NCBI RefSeq assembly: GCF_002954665.1 | Contig: NZ_MSCM01000001.1 | Span: 85,183 to 149,182 of the forward strand | Direction: 5' to 3' | Length of the DNA stretch: 64,000 nucleotides | Source of the DNA: Polaribacter glomeratus | GTDB taxonomy: Bacteria; Bacteroidota; Bacteroidia; Flavobacteriales; Flavobacteriaceae | Shown: positions 34,585 to 44,771 of the stretch, in pieces | Position numbering within the stretch: the first letter of the stretch is position 1 | Layout of the letters: each line of letters opens with the position of its first letter | Notes under the pieces: generated by a model | Databases searched by the model: none | The model's input: the letters and a program-made list of their open reading frames with translations, nothing else | What the model was told of the DNA's origin: nothing | Made by a program: the position numbers and the translations under genes

Positions 34585-35874
34585 TTACCAGTTTATAAAA
34601 TTATACTCACTTTTTAATAACCAGTGGTTTGTTTGCATTTGTAATTTAGTGTAACTATTTAACTTGTAATTCTGAATAATATTTAAATAATCAACAACAG
34701 AAACTTGCCCCTGCACCAACTTTCCTTTATAGATTTCTAGTATTCTTTTTTGGTTATCAAGTTGTTTGTCTAGCAACAGCATATTGGCATCCAACGCATT
34801 TATTTGCTGCACAATACTGCTAAGATTGTTAGTTTGTAGCACCTTTGCATTGTCTTTGTAAAACGCTAAACTTTCTTCTTTTAAAATACGTTGTTGCGCA
34901 TTGTATTTTCGCTGCTTTCCGTCATAGATGGGTATCGTTAATCGCAAGCCGGCACTTGCACCAAAACGTCTGTAAATGTTGGGTATTTCAACGGCATTTA
35001 AACCCGAATTTGCATACGCAGTTACTTGTGGCTTGTATTGATTTTCAAAAACAAGCTGATTCGCAATAATTTGTAAGCTGTCATTCTCAAACCTTTTCTG
35101 ATAAAAAAACTGAGTAGGTTTTGCGACATTCTCAAAATCGGGAGCATCTAAATTTTTAACGGTACCTATAGTGGCACCACTTAAACTGTGTAATTGGTTA
35201 ATAGCGGTGTTAAAATTAATTTGTATTTGTTGCAGTTCTAGCTTTTTACTATCAACGTCTAAGGCTAGCAGTAAATAATCGCTTTCCATTACAATGGCGC
35301 GTTTTGTGAGCAACTCAACTACTTGCAATCTTTTTTCAAGGTCTTTTAAAATGCCTTTGGTAAATTCTTCTTGCAATTGTATTTGATAGGCAAGTATATA
35401 CGCATCCGTAATATTTTTAATAATTGTATGTGTAATTTCTTCGGAAGAAAGGGAAATGGTATTATTTAAAATTTTATTTTGAAATAGTAAATTACCTGTA
35501 ATTGCTTTGTTAAATAAATTCTTTGTAACATTTACCTGCGCCGCATATAAACCACCGTTGGTAATACCCACATCATAGCCAAAAGCGCTGGTAGTTGGCT
35601 TAGTAGTAACGTCTATAAGTTGGCCGTTGTTATTAAAATAGGGCGCAACCGATACTTCCGAAGTTGCATTTACTAAAAATGCATTATTTTGTGCATCGAT
35701 AATGCTATTATTAATTTCGCCACTTTTTAGTAAGTTTTTATTCTCGTTTAAAGTGGGTGCGTTTTCTATGGCTTGCTTCTTAAAATAGGCAAGATTGGTA
35801 CTCTCTTGGCTAAAGGCAGCAATGCTTTTTAGAAAAACGAGCAGTAAAAGTAGTAGCGTTCTCAAAAACAACAT
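34585..35874 (-). CDS. TolC-family outer-membrane efflux protein (429 aa)
   Basis: A signal peptide ends near AAFSQE. The protein has two OEP repeats with long helices (YKPQVTAYANSGLNAVEIP and ASAGLRLTIPIYDGKQRKYN) typical of TolC. It is the first gene of the TolC/adaptor/RND/serine-hydrolase operon. A TACATTTG promoter box lies 16-24 bp upstream of its start. Confidence 0.93.
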   Translation of the reverse strand: MLFLRTLLLLLLVFLKSIAAFSQESTNLAYFKKQAIENAPTLNENKNLLKSGEINNSIIDAQNNAFLVNATSEVSVAPYFNNNGQLIDVTTKPTTSAFGYDVGITNGGLYAAQVNVTKNLFNKAITGNLLFQNKILNNTISLSSEEITHTIIKNITDAYILAYQIQLQEEFTKGILKDLEKRLQVVELLTKRAIVMESDYLLLALDVDSKKLELQQIQINFNTAINQLHSLSGATIGTVKNLDAPDFENVAKPTQFFYQKRFENDSLQIIANQLVFENQYKPQVTAYANSGLNAVEIPNIYRRFGASAGLRLTIPIYDGKQRKYNAQQRILKEESLAFYKDNAKVLQTNNLSSIVQQINALDANMLLLDKQLDNQKRILEIYKGKLVQGQVSVVDYLNIIQNYKLNSYTKLQMQTNHWLLKSEYNFINW

Positions 35875-35890
35875 ATTAAATTTAAAAGAA

Positions 35891-35918
35891 CAAATGTACT
35901 TATCAAATCTAAAGCAAA
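35891..35918 (-). promoter_or_regulatory. Predicted promoter of the efflux operon
   Basis: On the minus strand TACATTTG (35891-35898) matches TAnnTTTG, and a TTTG (35915-35918) lies 16 bases upstream as a candidate -33 box. The surrounding gap 35875-36144 has no ORF and is otherwise unremarkable. Confidence 0.5.
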
Positions 35919-36144
35919 TATGAAGTGCTTTTTTGGTTACCCAAATGCTTGATATATTTTAGTTGATTTTTTAAAACGTTTAAAAGATATTTTTTTGGAT
36001 TAAATCATAAAGAACTATTCTACAAGCTAGTCTTGATTTCTTCTGATAAAATTATTTCTGTTAAGTATAAACTCAATTTTATTAGATAAAAGAAACCTAA
36101 TTGAACGAAACAAAGACAAAATTATTAATCAAACTTAAAACACA

Positions 36145-36180
36145 AAAAAGCTACACCAGTTTTATTTGATGTAGCTTTTT
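36145..36180. terminator. Terminator downstream of the lamin-tail protein gene
   Basis: AAAAAGCTACA (36145-36155) and TGTAGCTTTTT (36170-36180) pair over 11 bases with a 14-base loop and T/A tracts at both ends. It lies 23 bp beyond the stop codon at 36204. Confidence 0.8.
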
Positions 36181-36203
36181 TATGCATATAAACAATTCTT
36201 GAA

Positions 36204-37040
36204 CTACTTAATAAGTAACTTTGACGTAGATATATTACTGCCTTGCGATACTTTAAGAAAGTAAATACCACTTTTAACGGTTTCAATATTTAATACATTC
36301 GTTGTTAAGTTTGTTTGCAAAACACTACGTCCAGAAGTATCAAACAATTCAACTTTCTTTGAGCCATTAAAAGCTGATATGATTGTTAATTTTCCATTAA
36401 TTACAGGGTTTGGATACATTGCAAAGACAGCAAATAGATCTTCTTTAATATTTAAAACAGTGCTCCCATCAATTTTAAGACCTGGCGAAAAAGCTACTCC
36501 ATTAACTGTTGGATGTAAAATAAAGTCGCCTGCTATATCTGGACTTCTTGTAACAGAAGCGTCAGCGCCTGTGCTTACTGATAAGGTACTTGCATCTAAA
36601 GTAGCAATTGCCGTTCCTGATGCATCTCTTACAATAATTACTTCGCTAGAATTACTAAACCCTAAGCCACCTGATGACGCTACAATTACAGTAGCAGTTC
36701 CAAAATTTCCAGCAGCAGTTCCTGAAGCTGTAGGAGTTCCGCCTCCAAAAACAAGGTAAACGCCACCAGCTGTAAGTACTGTATTTGCAGGAACTACATG
36801 TCGTATTATGGTTACAGTATAGGTGTCTTCAATAGTGTAGCCACTAATATCTAACGCAGTTGATCCAGAATTTACCAATTCAATAAATTCATCATCGTTC
36901 GGACTTCTAGTTCCGTCTCCATTTGCATCACCAGTAATATCAGATGCGGGATCAAACAATACTTCATTAATAATTAATTGCGCAGACATTGTGCTGCTAA
37001 ATAAAGCAAATGCAAGTACTAAAAAGTAAATTTTTTTCAT
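36204..37040 (-). CDS. Lamin-tail-domain protein with T9SS type A sorting tail (278 aa)
   Basis: The signal peptide ends SSTMSAQ. A lamin-tail domain follows (LIINEVLFDPASD, DDEFIELVNSGSTALDISGYTIED) over about residues 22-130. The last 80 residues are a type A sorting domain (FAMYPNPVINGKLTI, VKSGIYFLKVSQGSN, KLLIK). It is exported through the type IX system to the cell surface or medium. The role is unknown; lamin-tail domains often accompany secreted nucleases or hydrolases. It ends the Sus-type locus. Confidence 0.9.
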   Translation of the reverse strand: MKKIYFLVLAFALFSSTMSAQLIINEVLFDPASDITGDANGDGTRSPNDDEFIELVNSGSTALDISGYTIEDTYTVTIIRHVVPANTVLTAGGVYLVFGGGTPTASGTAAGNFGTATVIVASSGGLGFSNSSEVIIVRDASGTAIATLDASTLSVSTGADASVTRSPDIAGDFILHPTVNGVAFSPGLKIDGSTVLNIKEDLFAVFAMYPNPVINGKLTIISAFNGSKKVELFDTSGRSVLQTNLTTNVLNIETVKSGIYFLKVSQGSNISTSKLLIK

Positions 37041-37108
37041 AATTGTTAGTTTTTAATAAACAGTTTCTCTGCCTATGGTTAAATATTTATTGAGTTGGAT
37101 TATTAAAA

Positions 37109-38350
37109 TTAGTTTTTAATAATTTTTCTTATAACGCTGCTCGTAGCTGTATTTATTTTAAGAAAATACATACTCTTTGCAAGGTCTTCTATATTAATTT
37201 GTAGCGTATTTTTTAACTCATTAGTTCTATAGATTCGCATCGATTTTCCTAAAACATTTATAAGCTCCACAGATTTAATTTTAGTGGCTTTTATTTCAAG
37301 AGTGTTGCTCGTCGGATTTGGATACACAGTAATATTTGTATCTAAAAGGTTTTCTTCAAGACCCAAAGTGCTTGTAAAAACACTTTTTAAGGCATTGCTC
37401 ATTTTTCTCCAGTCATTTGCGCTATCTCGTAACTTTTCTTTTTCTTGTTCAATATGAATAAAACGACCAGACGTAGCAGTTGCATCGGTACTACAAGCGT
37501 TAGAAGAATTGTTAATATACCGCCCTTGTGTATTTGTAAATGCGGTTAAGCGCGTCCAATCGGTATCTATATGCGCAAGTTTAAAAGTTAAACTAGAGTC
37601 TTCGTTTAGCAATGCATTTTTTATTTGTACCGCATAATCGATAGTTGGTGTTTTATTCGTGCCATTGCTCATAATTACATAAGGATCATTACTTTGTTTA
37701 GTAAAGCCATGCAGTTGAACAAACACAGCAGTAGAGAGGCTATTATACAACACCTCTGTAGTTTTTTGAAACATTGAAGAGGTAGCATGTGCTTGATCAG
37801 AAATTTTATAATTGCTCGTAGATCCACAGACATTTGTGGTGCCAGAACAATTGCTACTTGTAAATGAATTGCAACGATGTGTCCCGTTTATAAATACCGC
37901 TTTGGCCAGCGTATTTTTAAAACAGTATACCGCTTGATTGCCTGTATTTGTATCAAATTTTGAATGAGGAGCCGCAATAATTAAATTGTTTCTTACAGGA
38001 TTTTTATTAAAAATATACGTACCCCAATACCTGTTTTGTACTGCTTTCTCCTCCAAAATATAAAATGTTTTATTCGGATTTAAAGAAGTATCTGTAAATT
38101 CTGTTACCTGATAATTTATAGGACCGGCTAAAGCTCTTGCATCTGTAAGCTTATCCGATAAGATAAAATTAATTATAGATTCCCAAGTTGCTAGATTTGC
38201 TGTTGTAGGTTGTATATAAGTATTAGTAGAACTGCCAGGCATCGCATTAATAATACTTTCAGCATAATTTTCTATATCGCCCGAAGCCGTTTGTGCAGGT
38301 ACACTTAAAAAAGTAAGTAATAAAAAAAGGATAAGTACTGTTTTTCTCAT
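37109..38350 (-). CDS. T9SS-exported protein, candidate amidohydrolase of N-formylglutamate-amidohydrolase-like type (413 aa)
   Basis: A signal peptide ends SVPAQT. Residues about 120-310 carry a possible metal-site pattern: IIAAPHSKFDTNTG, INGTHRCNS, DQAHATSSMFQ and VFVQLHGF. These His/Asp positions recall N-formylglutamate or poly-gamma-glutamate hydrolases, but the match is by eye. Several Cys (CNSFTSSNC, NVCGS) suggest disulfides. A type A sorting tail ends the protein (YPNPTSNTLEI, SMYFLKINT). Standing next to SusC/SusD genes, it may release amino acids or peptides outside the cell. Confidence 0.6.
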   Translation of the reverse strand: MRKTVLILFLLLTFLSVPAQTASGDIENYAESIINAMPGSSTNTYIQPTTANLATWESIINFILSDKLTDARALAGPINYQVTEFTDTSLNPNKTFYILEEKAVQNRYWGTYIFNKNPVRNNLIIAAPHSKFDTNTGNQAVYCFKNTLAKAVFINGTHRCNSFTSSNCSGTTNVCGSTSNYKISDQAHATSSMFQKTTEVLYNSLSTAVFVQLHGFTKQSNDPYVIMSNGTNKTPTIDYAVQIKNALLNEDSSLTFKLAHIDTDWTRLTAFTNTQGRYINNSSNACSTDATATSGRFIHIEQEKEKLRDSANDWRKMSNALKSVFTSTLGLEENLLDTNITVYPNPTSNTLEIKATKIKSVELINVLGKSMRIYRTNELKNTLQINIEDLAKSMYFLKINTATSSVIRKIIKN

Positions 38351-38468
38351 AATTTAAATTTAAAAGGAATGCATCGTATTGATAAATTTGAGTACAATTA
38401 ATCTTTTTTTTTAAGCTAGCTACCCAACTAATTAGTATTTCTAAATAGCGGATAAATAGGTATAAAGA

Positions 38469-39614
38469 TTACTTTAAAGGCTCATAGAAAATAACATTGT
38501 CTATATAAAAATACTCTGGTGTTGCGCCACTAGAAATCTCAATTACGAGCTGATAAGAGCGAATGTTTTTTAAAAACCCAGTGTTAAACTCGTTCCATTT
38601 TCCTGCTATATTTTCTACATCGTCATCAAAAAGACGTACAATTTCAATAACTTCGGTGCCAGAATCTTTGGTTACATTTAAGTAGGCAAAAATTCCGTCT
38701 TTTTCTTCCCATGAGGTATCGCCAAAAAATGCTTGAAAAGAAACTCCAGAATTTGCTTGTCCTGCAGGCACAGTAACGGTATCAAACGTAATCTTTATAG
38801 TACCATCTGCGTCTTCTGAATGAAAACCTTGTTTCCCATCCGGATATGCAACAAAATTTTCTAAAGATGCGGTTACCCCAATTCGTTCAGCAGAGAACCC
38901 TAAACTGCTAGAACTAATGCCGGGTACTGCAACATATTCTGAATTAAAACCTAATTCATTTTCAACAGCAGTGCCAACGGCCATAAAATCTACAAAAGGA
39001 GGATTTGCACCATTAATTAAATCTAAAGTTTCATCCTCAGCTCCGTTTCTAGTATAGACTGCATCATTTGCGCCTACAGCAACTTCTTCAAAAGAAGTTC
39101 TTCGGATGGTTTTTGCCGGTGGAAGAAAAAAGGTAATATCAAACTCTACTGCGTTCATAAACTCAGGATTTTTAAGACGTGTAGAAGTGTTTCCTCCTAA
39201 ACCACCATCAATAGGAGATAAGCCAGAAAACACGCCTGTTGGAGTAATAATCGTAGCTACTAAAGTAAATTTGGTACTTAAATTAATGTCATTACTCGTA
39301 AGTCCTGAAGCAGCAATAATTGAACTTAACGGAATTTCTAATGCTGCCGGAAATGAGGTTAAGACTGCAATGTTTTCTACAACAGTGTCATTATAATGCA
39401 ACGCTAAAGAATAGTTTGTTATATTATTATTAGGATCTATTAAACTACCAATAACTTTTTCATTCTCTATATCTAATATATTGAAATTAAGAATTGGCTT
39501 TATGGTAAACTGTGCATAACCGCCTCTAAAAGCAAAGTCATCGGGCAGGTTACTGTTTTCAGCACATGAAAATAAGAGTAGAAAACAAGCGGCGAATTTT
39601 ATATATTTTATCAT
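38469..39614 (-). CDS. Surface lipoprotein of the SusC/SusD locus (381 aa)
   Basis: The lipobox is LLFSC (Cys17). The rest is beta-rich, with a probable jelly-roll region at about 170-381 (DFMAVGTAVENELGF, GVSFQAFFGDTSWEEKDG, YQLVIEISSGATPEYFYIDNVIFYEP) resembling carbohydrate-binding-like folds. No named family is certain. It lies 15 bp after susD and probably helps capture the substrate, as SusE/SusF-type proteins do. Confidence 0.7.
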   Translation of the reverse strand: MIKYIKFAACFLLLFSCAENSNLPDDFAFRGGYAQFTIKPILNFNILDIENEKVIGSLIDPNNNITNYSLALHYNDTVVENIAVLTSFPAALEIPLSSIIAASGLTSNDINLSTKFTLVATIITPTGVFSGLSPIDGGLGGNTSTRLKNPEFMNAVEFDITFFLPPAKTIRRTSFEEVAVGANDAVYTRNGAEDETLDLINGANPPFVDFMAVGTAVENELGFNSEYVAVPGISSSSLGFSAERIGVTASLENFVAYPDGKQGFHSEDADGTIKITFDTVTVPAGQANSGVSFQAFFGDTSWEEKDGIFAYLNVTKDSGTEVIEIVRLFDDDVENIAGKWNEFNTGFLKNIRSYQLVIEISSGATPEYFYIDNVIFYEPLK

Positions 39615-39629
39615 AATACTATCTTTTAT

Positions 39630-41243
39630 TTATTTAATAAACCCAGCTGGATTTGTATCCCAAAACACTTTATCAGTATTTTGTTTTTGAGAAATTGAAC
39701 TATTATTCATAACTGCAATTGCAGAGTATGGAAAACTTCTTGGAAATGTTGGGTTTGAATCTGTAATAGGTATTTGAATATTTGAAGGATATCCTGTTCT
39801 TCGATACGCATTGTACGCTTCTACAGAGTTTCCAAAACCTGCTAAATAATATTCTGTAATAATAACATCTAATCGTTCTTCGTCTGTTGTAGCATTTTCA
39901 TAGTTGCTAAGTACTTCAGCAACATAGTTTTCAACATCTATAGGATTAGGCGTATAAGGAGAGCTTGAGTTTCTAAAATTTAAAACTTTTGCAATGGATG
40001 CTCTAACGGCTTCTTCTAGCAAGGTCTTTGGATTGCCATTTGTGCCGATAGTAAGTGCTGCTTCTGCTGCTAAAAACTTTGCAAACGAAGAGGTTAAGAT
40101 TGGCATAATGCCCGCGCCTAATAAAGAACTATTTTGAATCGTTGTGCTTGTTGCATCTTTAAACTGATCTTCATCAAAAATGCCACCAGCAGGATAAACG
40201 CCATAGGCAGTTCTTAATAAATTATCTCCACGACCTGTTCTTTCTTCCCCTTGATCTAATCCCCAGTATCCATCACCTAAATAACAATACGTTACCGTTG
40301 GATCTCCTTGGCAAGCAAGATATACTCTTGGACTAAAAGGATCTATATTTGATTGACGATACAAATAATATCTAATTCTTGGGTCTCTTATGCTTTTAGA
40401 ATCTTTAAGCATAAACATAAAATAGTTACAAATATATTGCGAGAAACCCTCTACATAACTTCTTTGATAATACGGATGTCTGCTTTCTGGAGACGCAGAA
40501 TTTGAATACGAATACATAAAATCTTCTGATGCTCCGTCTATTATTGGTCCTGATAATAAAGTGTTAATTTGTGCTTTTAAATCGGTAACGCCAATAGCAG
40601 AACTATTAAGACGCGTTTGAACTAAAATTCGTAATTTAAAAGTATTCGCAAAAGCAATCCAATTTTCTTTATTGCCTTTGTAAAATAAATCCGAAGAAAT
40701 AGTAACTGTAGTTGAATTTATAGCAGTAATTGCTGCATCAATATCTGTAAGAACCATTTTATACAAATCTGCGCCAGCGTCTAATTTTGGATTGCTAAAT
40801 TCATTTGGCTTAGAAGCTTCCGAATACGGAATACTACCTACATAATCGACCATTGTTACGGTTAAATAGCCCATAAGAAGTTTATTTACTGCGTTATGAA
40901 ATATTAATCCGTCATTAGAAGTTGCTAAATTTGTAATTGTTTTAGAAATACTTAGCGCTTCAAAATAGCGTTCCCATTCTGCGTCTAAAATATCAGAATC
41001 TACAACATCACCATAATTGCTCGTTAAGGCTTCATAGCGCATTACATCATCTGTATTTATATTCATATCACCCATAATATCTTGAAACAAATATTGCAAT
41101 TCATTTAAAAGAAATTCTGGATCTGCGCTATTTGGTGTTAGTAAGTTTGGGTTGTCTTGTAAATCAAAATTAGTGACTTCGCAGGATAAGAATAATGAAA
41201 ACATCAGTATGCTTAAGCTAAAATATTTTAATCTTTTTTTCAT
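39630..41243 (-). CDS. SusD/RagB-type nutrient-binding outer-membrane lipoprotein (537 aa)
   Basis: The lipoprotein signal ends FLSC (Cys21). TPR-like helices and motifs of the SusD-like family are visible: NAVNKLLMGYLTVTMVDYVGSIPYSEA, ENWIAFANTFKLRILVQTR and EAYNAYRRTGYPS. It is the surface lid of the SusC importer, whose gene lies 20 bp upstream. Confidence 0.93.
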   Translation of the reverse strand: MKKRLKYFSLSILMFSLFLSCEVTNFDLQDNPNLLTPNSADPEFLLNELQYLFQDIMGDMNINTDDVMRYEALTSNYGDVVDSDILDAEWERYFEALSISKTITNLATSNDGLIFHNAVNKLLMGYLTVTMVDYVGSIPYSEASKPNEFSNPKLDAGADLYKMVLTDIDAAITAINSTTVTISSDLFYKGNKENWIAFANTFKLRILVQTRLNSSAIGVTDLKAQINTLLSGPIIDGASEDFMYSYSNSASPESRHPYYQRSYVEGFSQYICNYFMFMLKDSKSIRDPRIRYYLYRQSNIDPFSPRVYLACQGDPTVTYCYLGDGYWGLDQGEERTGRGDNLLRTAYGVYPAGGIFDEDQFKDATSTTIQNSSLLGAGIMPILTSSFAKFLAAEAALTIGTNGNPKTLLEEAVRASIAKVLNFRNSSSPYTPNPIDVENYVAEVLSNYENATTDEERLDVIITEYYLAGFGNSVEAYNAYRRTGYPSNIQIPITDSNPTFPRSFPYSAIAVMNNSSISQKQNTDKVFWDTNPAGFIK

Positions 41244-41263
41244 GTTCTGTATTTTTAAGAAAG

Positions 41264-44200
41264 TTAAAAGGTTATAGATAAACCTAAAGAAAATCGTTTT
41301 GTAGAAGGAACATTTGTTCTTCCTAAACCTCCATCGCTTTCAGGGTCAAAATTTACATATTTGGGAAAATTAGGCGCTCTGAACCAAAGATTTCGACCTA
41401 TAAAAGTAATATCAAGTTTTTCAAATGGTAATTTTTGATCTTTTTTCTTTTTAAAAGAATACCCGAATGAAATTTCTCTTAAACGAAAAACAGAAGTATC
41501 CCACATGCTTAAATCTTTTGCATTATAGTAGTTTCCAAATAAAGTTCTTATTCCGTTTAATTGTATGGTGTTCGGTATTTTATCACCATTGCCATCTAAT
41601 AAAGGTTCTCCCGTTTGATGATTTGCTAAAAACCCAGGAATTACAAAAGAACCCGCTCTGTTTTCAGTATCTCTAGTTACACCTCTTTCTAACATGTCTT
41701 CTACAGCTAACGAAGAGATTTCGCCACCATGTGTATATTCTATTTGGGCAGAAAGCCTAAAATTTTTATACGTAAGACTGTTTATGGTTGTTAATCGCCA
41801 TTCCGGATTTGGGTCTCCAATTACTTTAGGATCTTTACCAATGTCGCCACTGTTTAATAGTTTACCATAAGTGGTGCTAGAGCCTGTGCCGTCGATAAGT
41901 AAATTGCCATCAGTATCTCTTAGTGCATAAATACCAATAATTGTATTTAGCGGGTATCCTTCAACCGCAAAACGGTCTGCGCCTAATTCTATATTTCCAC
42001 CAGTTGGCGTTGTTTCTACTACTAAGGATTTTTCTGCGGTAAAAATATTTCTAAAATTCCAGTTGAACTCATTATTTTTTATAATATCAAAACCTAAATC
42101 TATTTCTAAACCTTGGTTGTCGATACGACCAAGATTAATAAATTTACTATCAAAACCGGTAGAAGGAGCTAAAATAGATTCAACAATTTGATCTTTAGAA
42201 ACTCTCGAGTAATACGAAGCTTCTAAGCTCAATCGGTTTTTAAAAAGTTTGGTTTCTATACCAACTTCAAATTCTTGATGAATCTCTGGTTTTAAATCCG
42301 GATTTCCAAAAATTCTGCTAAACCTATTGGTAACGGGCTTAGTGCCGTCTGCTGCCACAAACCTGTTCGTATCTATAATTAGTGCGTTTCTAGTTCTGTA
42401 TTGATCTGGATATCCAGAAGAAGTAGCATAGGCTGCTCTTAGTTTTAAATAATTTAAAACATCTCCTTTCATATCAAATGCAGAAGTTGGAATAAACGAT
42501 ACAGAAGCACCAGGATAAAACAACGATTGATTTTCTTTTTCTACACTTGCACCAAAATCATTTCTACCAGATATAGTTGTGTACAAATAGTTTTTATACG
42601 TTAATTGAGCCTGTCCAAAAATACCTGCAATATTGCGATCTTCCATATAATAAAAACTTTCTGATGCTGCATAATTATTTGGATTCAGGAAATTATATAC
42701 AATTTGTTGATCAGAATCTGAGGATTGACTTTTTATTTTGGTAAGTTTAGAGTTGGCACCTATTTGAGCTTCTAAGCTAAAATCATCATTCAGGTTTTTA
42801 GTGTATCCTAAAAGAAATGTTTGATCTACCGTTACTTCTTTTCTGTTAGATAAGTTTAAATATCCAATAATATAATCGCCATCTTTTCCACCGCGGTTAG
42901 AGTAATTTAAATCATTTCTATGCTCACTATCATATCCTATTCTGTAGGTAAAGTTTAAATGATCATTCAATACATAATTTGTATTGAAGGTTCCAAAAAC
43001 TCTTGTAATATCATCGGTACTTCCAGCATTTTTTAATAACCATAAAGGGTTTGTTTCTGTATTTCGGTAATTTACAGATTCTCCTGTAACCGTATTTTGA
43101 TAAGGAAGTTCTGTTAAATCGATACTTCTGGCTAAGTAAAAAACGCGGTTAAAAACATCTCTTGCTTGTATGCGATTTACTTTTCTAGTGGAGTAATTTA
43201 AGGTTGCAGAAATATTAAGTTTGTCACTTACTTGTGCAGCGCCACCTAAACCAATGTTAAAACGTTTTAAATTATTGTCGCCAATAATTCCCAACTCATC
43301 TGTATAACCTGCAGAAATATTAAAAGCTACTTTGTCTTTAGAAGTTGCTATTGATAAGGAGTGTATTTTACCAACACCTGTATTAAAAAGGTTTTTTACG
43401 TTATTTGGTTTTGCTTCATAAGGCACCATCACATTTTGATATTCAGGAAAAATACTACTTAAATCGGCATAAGGATGAGGTACTTCTTCTAAAGACGAAA
43501 ATTCAGGTCCACCATGAGAAAGGTTTGATAAAACATAAGATCCTTCTGCACCTTGACCTATTGTATTTTGATATTCTGGTAATTGAGATACTATATTTAA
43601 ATAACTTGTTGTAGAAAACGAAGCGGTAGTTTTACTTTTGCCTAAGGTAGCATTACCACTTTTAGTTTGAATAAGAATTACACCATTTCTACCTTCACTT
43701 CCATAAAGAGCTGCGGCATTTAATCCTTTTAAAATATTCATACTTTCAATATCATTAGGGTCTATATCGGATAAAACACCACTAAAAGGTACATTATTTA
43801 ATACAATTAACGGAGCGTTAGATTGATTTATAGACACAGATCCTCTAATTCTAATAGAAGAGGTTGCCCCAGTTTCTCCATTTGTTGCAGAAATACTAAC
43901 CCCAGAAATTTTACCTTGTAACGTTCTTGCTACATCCGCTTCAGGTCTTTGTTCTACATCTGCACTATTTAAACTTGTGATAGCATACCCTAATGCTTTT
44001 TTTGATTTTTTTATCCCTTGGGCTGTAATAACAATTTCCTCTAAAGCTTGGGCGCTTTCTTCTAAAGTAACATTAATAATGGTTTGGTTGCCAACTTTTA
44101 TTTCCACCGTTTTATACCCTAAATAGTTTATTTGTAAAATACTAGTGCTTTCTACTTTTAAACTAAATTTACCGTCAAAATCTGTGGATGTTCCTGTTGT

Positions 44201-44677
44201 TGTCCCTTTAATTGTTATACTAACTCCTGGCAACGGAACACCAGTATTGTCTTTTACAACACCTGTTATTGTTTGCTGTTGTTGCACTTGCTCTTCTATC
44301 AGTATACTAACAACCTTTTCTTTAATAATGATGGTATTATTTTTAGTCAACTCAAATTGAAGATTGTTACTTGATAAGCATTTCTCTAATAATTTTGTTA
44401 CTTTAATCTCACCAGCGTTCAATTTTATTTTAGAAGCATTTTTGAATAAATTTTTTGGGTAAATAAAGCGATAATCAGTTTGTTCTTTAATAATTTTAAA
44501 CACTTGATCAACAGTAGCCAATTGAGTTTTATCAATAGTAACCTTTTCTTGAGAAAACAAGTTGTCTGTATTCATACTAAATACAGAAGTGCACAATAAG
44601 AATATAAATACTTTCATAACTGTAAAAACAAGCCGTTTCTTAAAAAGATAACGAGTCTTAATTAGTTTAAATTTCAT
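41264..44677 (-). CDS. SusC/RagA-type TonB-dependent importer with N-terminal STN domain (1137 aa)
   Basis: After the signal region (FIFLLCTSVFSMNTD) an STN domain (TVDQVFKIIKEQTDYRFIYP, residues about 50-120) marks a FecA-type receptor that signals to the FecR protein encoded upstream. A carboxypeptidase-regulatory-like domain (ITGVVKDNTGVPLPGVSITI), a plug (EADVARTLQGKISGVSI, SIRIRGSVSINQSNAPLIVL) and the barrel ending SLGLSITF follow. It imports the SusD-bound ligand with TonB energy. Confidence 0.95.
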   Translation of the reverse strand: MKFKLIKTRYLFKKRLVFTVMKVFIFLLCTSVFSMNTDNLFSQEKVTIDKTQLATVDQVFKIIKEQTDYRFIYPKNLFKNASKIKLNAGEIKVTKLLEKCLSSNNLQFELTKNNTIIIKEKVVSILIEEQVQQQQTITGVVKDNTGVPLPGVSITIKGTTTGTSTDFDGKFSLKVESTSILQINYLGYKTVEIKVGNQTIINVTLEESAQALEEIVITAQGIKKSKKALGYAITSLNSADVEQRPEADVARTLQGKISGVSISATNGETGATSSIRIRGSVSINQSNAPLIVLNNVPFSGVLSDIDPNDIESMNILKGLNAAALYGSEGRNGVILIQTKSGNATLGKSKTTASFSTTSYLNIVSQLPEYQNTIGQGAEGSYVLSNLSHGGPEFSSLEEVPHPYADLSSIFPEYQNVMVPYEAKPNNVKNLFNTGVGKIHSLSIATSKDKVAFNISAGYTDELGIIGDNNLKRFNIGLGGAAQVSDKLNISATLNYSTRKVNRIQARDVFNRVFYLARSIDLTELPYQNTVTGESVNYRNTETNPLWLLKNAGSTDDITRVFGTFNTNYVLNDHLNFTYRIGYDSEHRNDLNYSNRGGKDGDYIIGYLNLSNRKEVTVDQTFLLGYTKNLNDDFSLEAQIGANSKLTKIKSQSSDSDQQIVYNFLNPNNYAASESFYYMEDRNIAGIFGQAQLTYKNYLYTTISGRNDFGASVEKENQSLFYPGASVSFIPTSAFDMKGDVLNYLKLRAAYATSSGYPDQYRTRNALIIDTNRFVAADGTKPVTNRFSRIFGNPDLKPEIHQEFEVGIETKLFKNRLSLEASYYSRVSKDQIVESILAPSTGFDSKFINLGRIDNQGLEIDLGFDIIKNNEFNWNFRNIFTAEKSLVVETTPTGGNIELGADRFAVEGYPLNTIIGIYALRDTDGNLLIDGTGSSTTYGKLLNSGDIGKDPKVIGDPNPEWRLTTINSLTYKNFRLSAQIEYTHGGEISSLAVEDMLERGVTRDTENRAGSFVIPGFLANHQTGEPLLDGNGDKIPNTIQLNGIRTLFGNYYNAKDLSMWDTSVFRLREISFGYSFKKKKDQKLPFEKLDITFIGRNLWFRAPNFPKYVNFDPESDGGLGRTNVPSTKRFSLGLSITF

Positions 44678-44771
44678 AAATTTGTAAGGTGTTAGTTAAA
44701 ATTAATTAATACTTATTTAATTGAGGGTACAGAAGTTAGATGCTGCGAAATATCAAAACTTCTTGCCCTTT

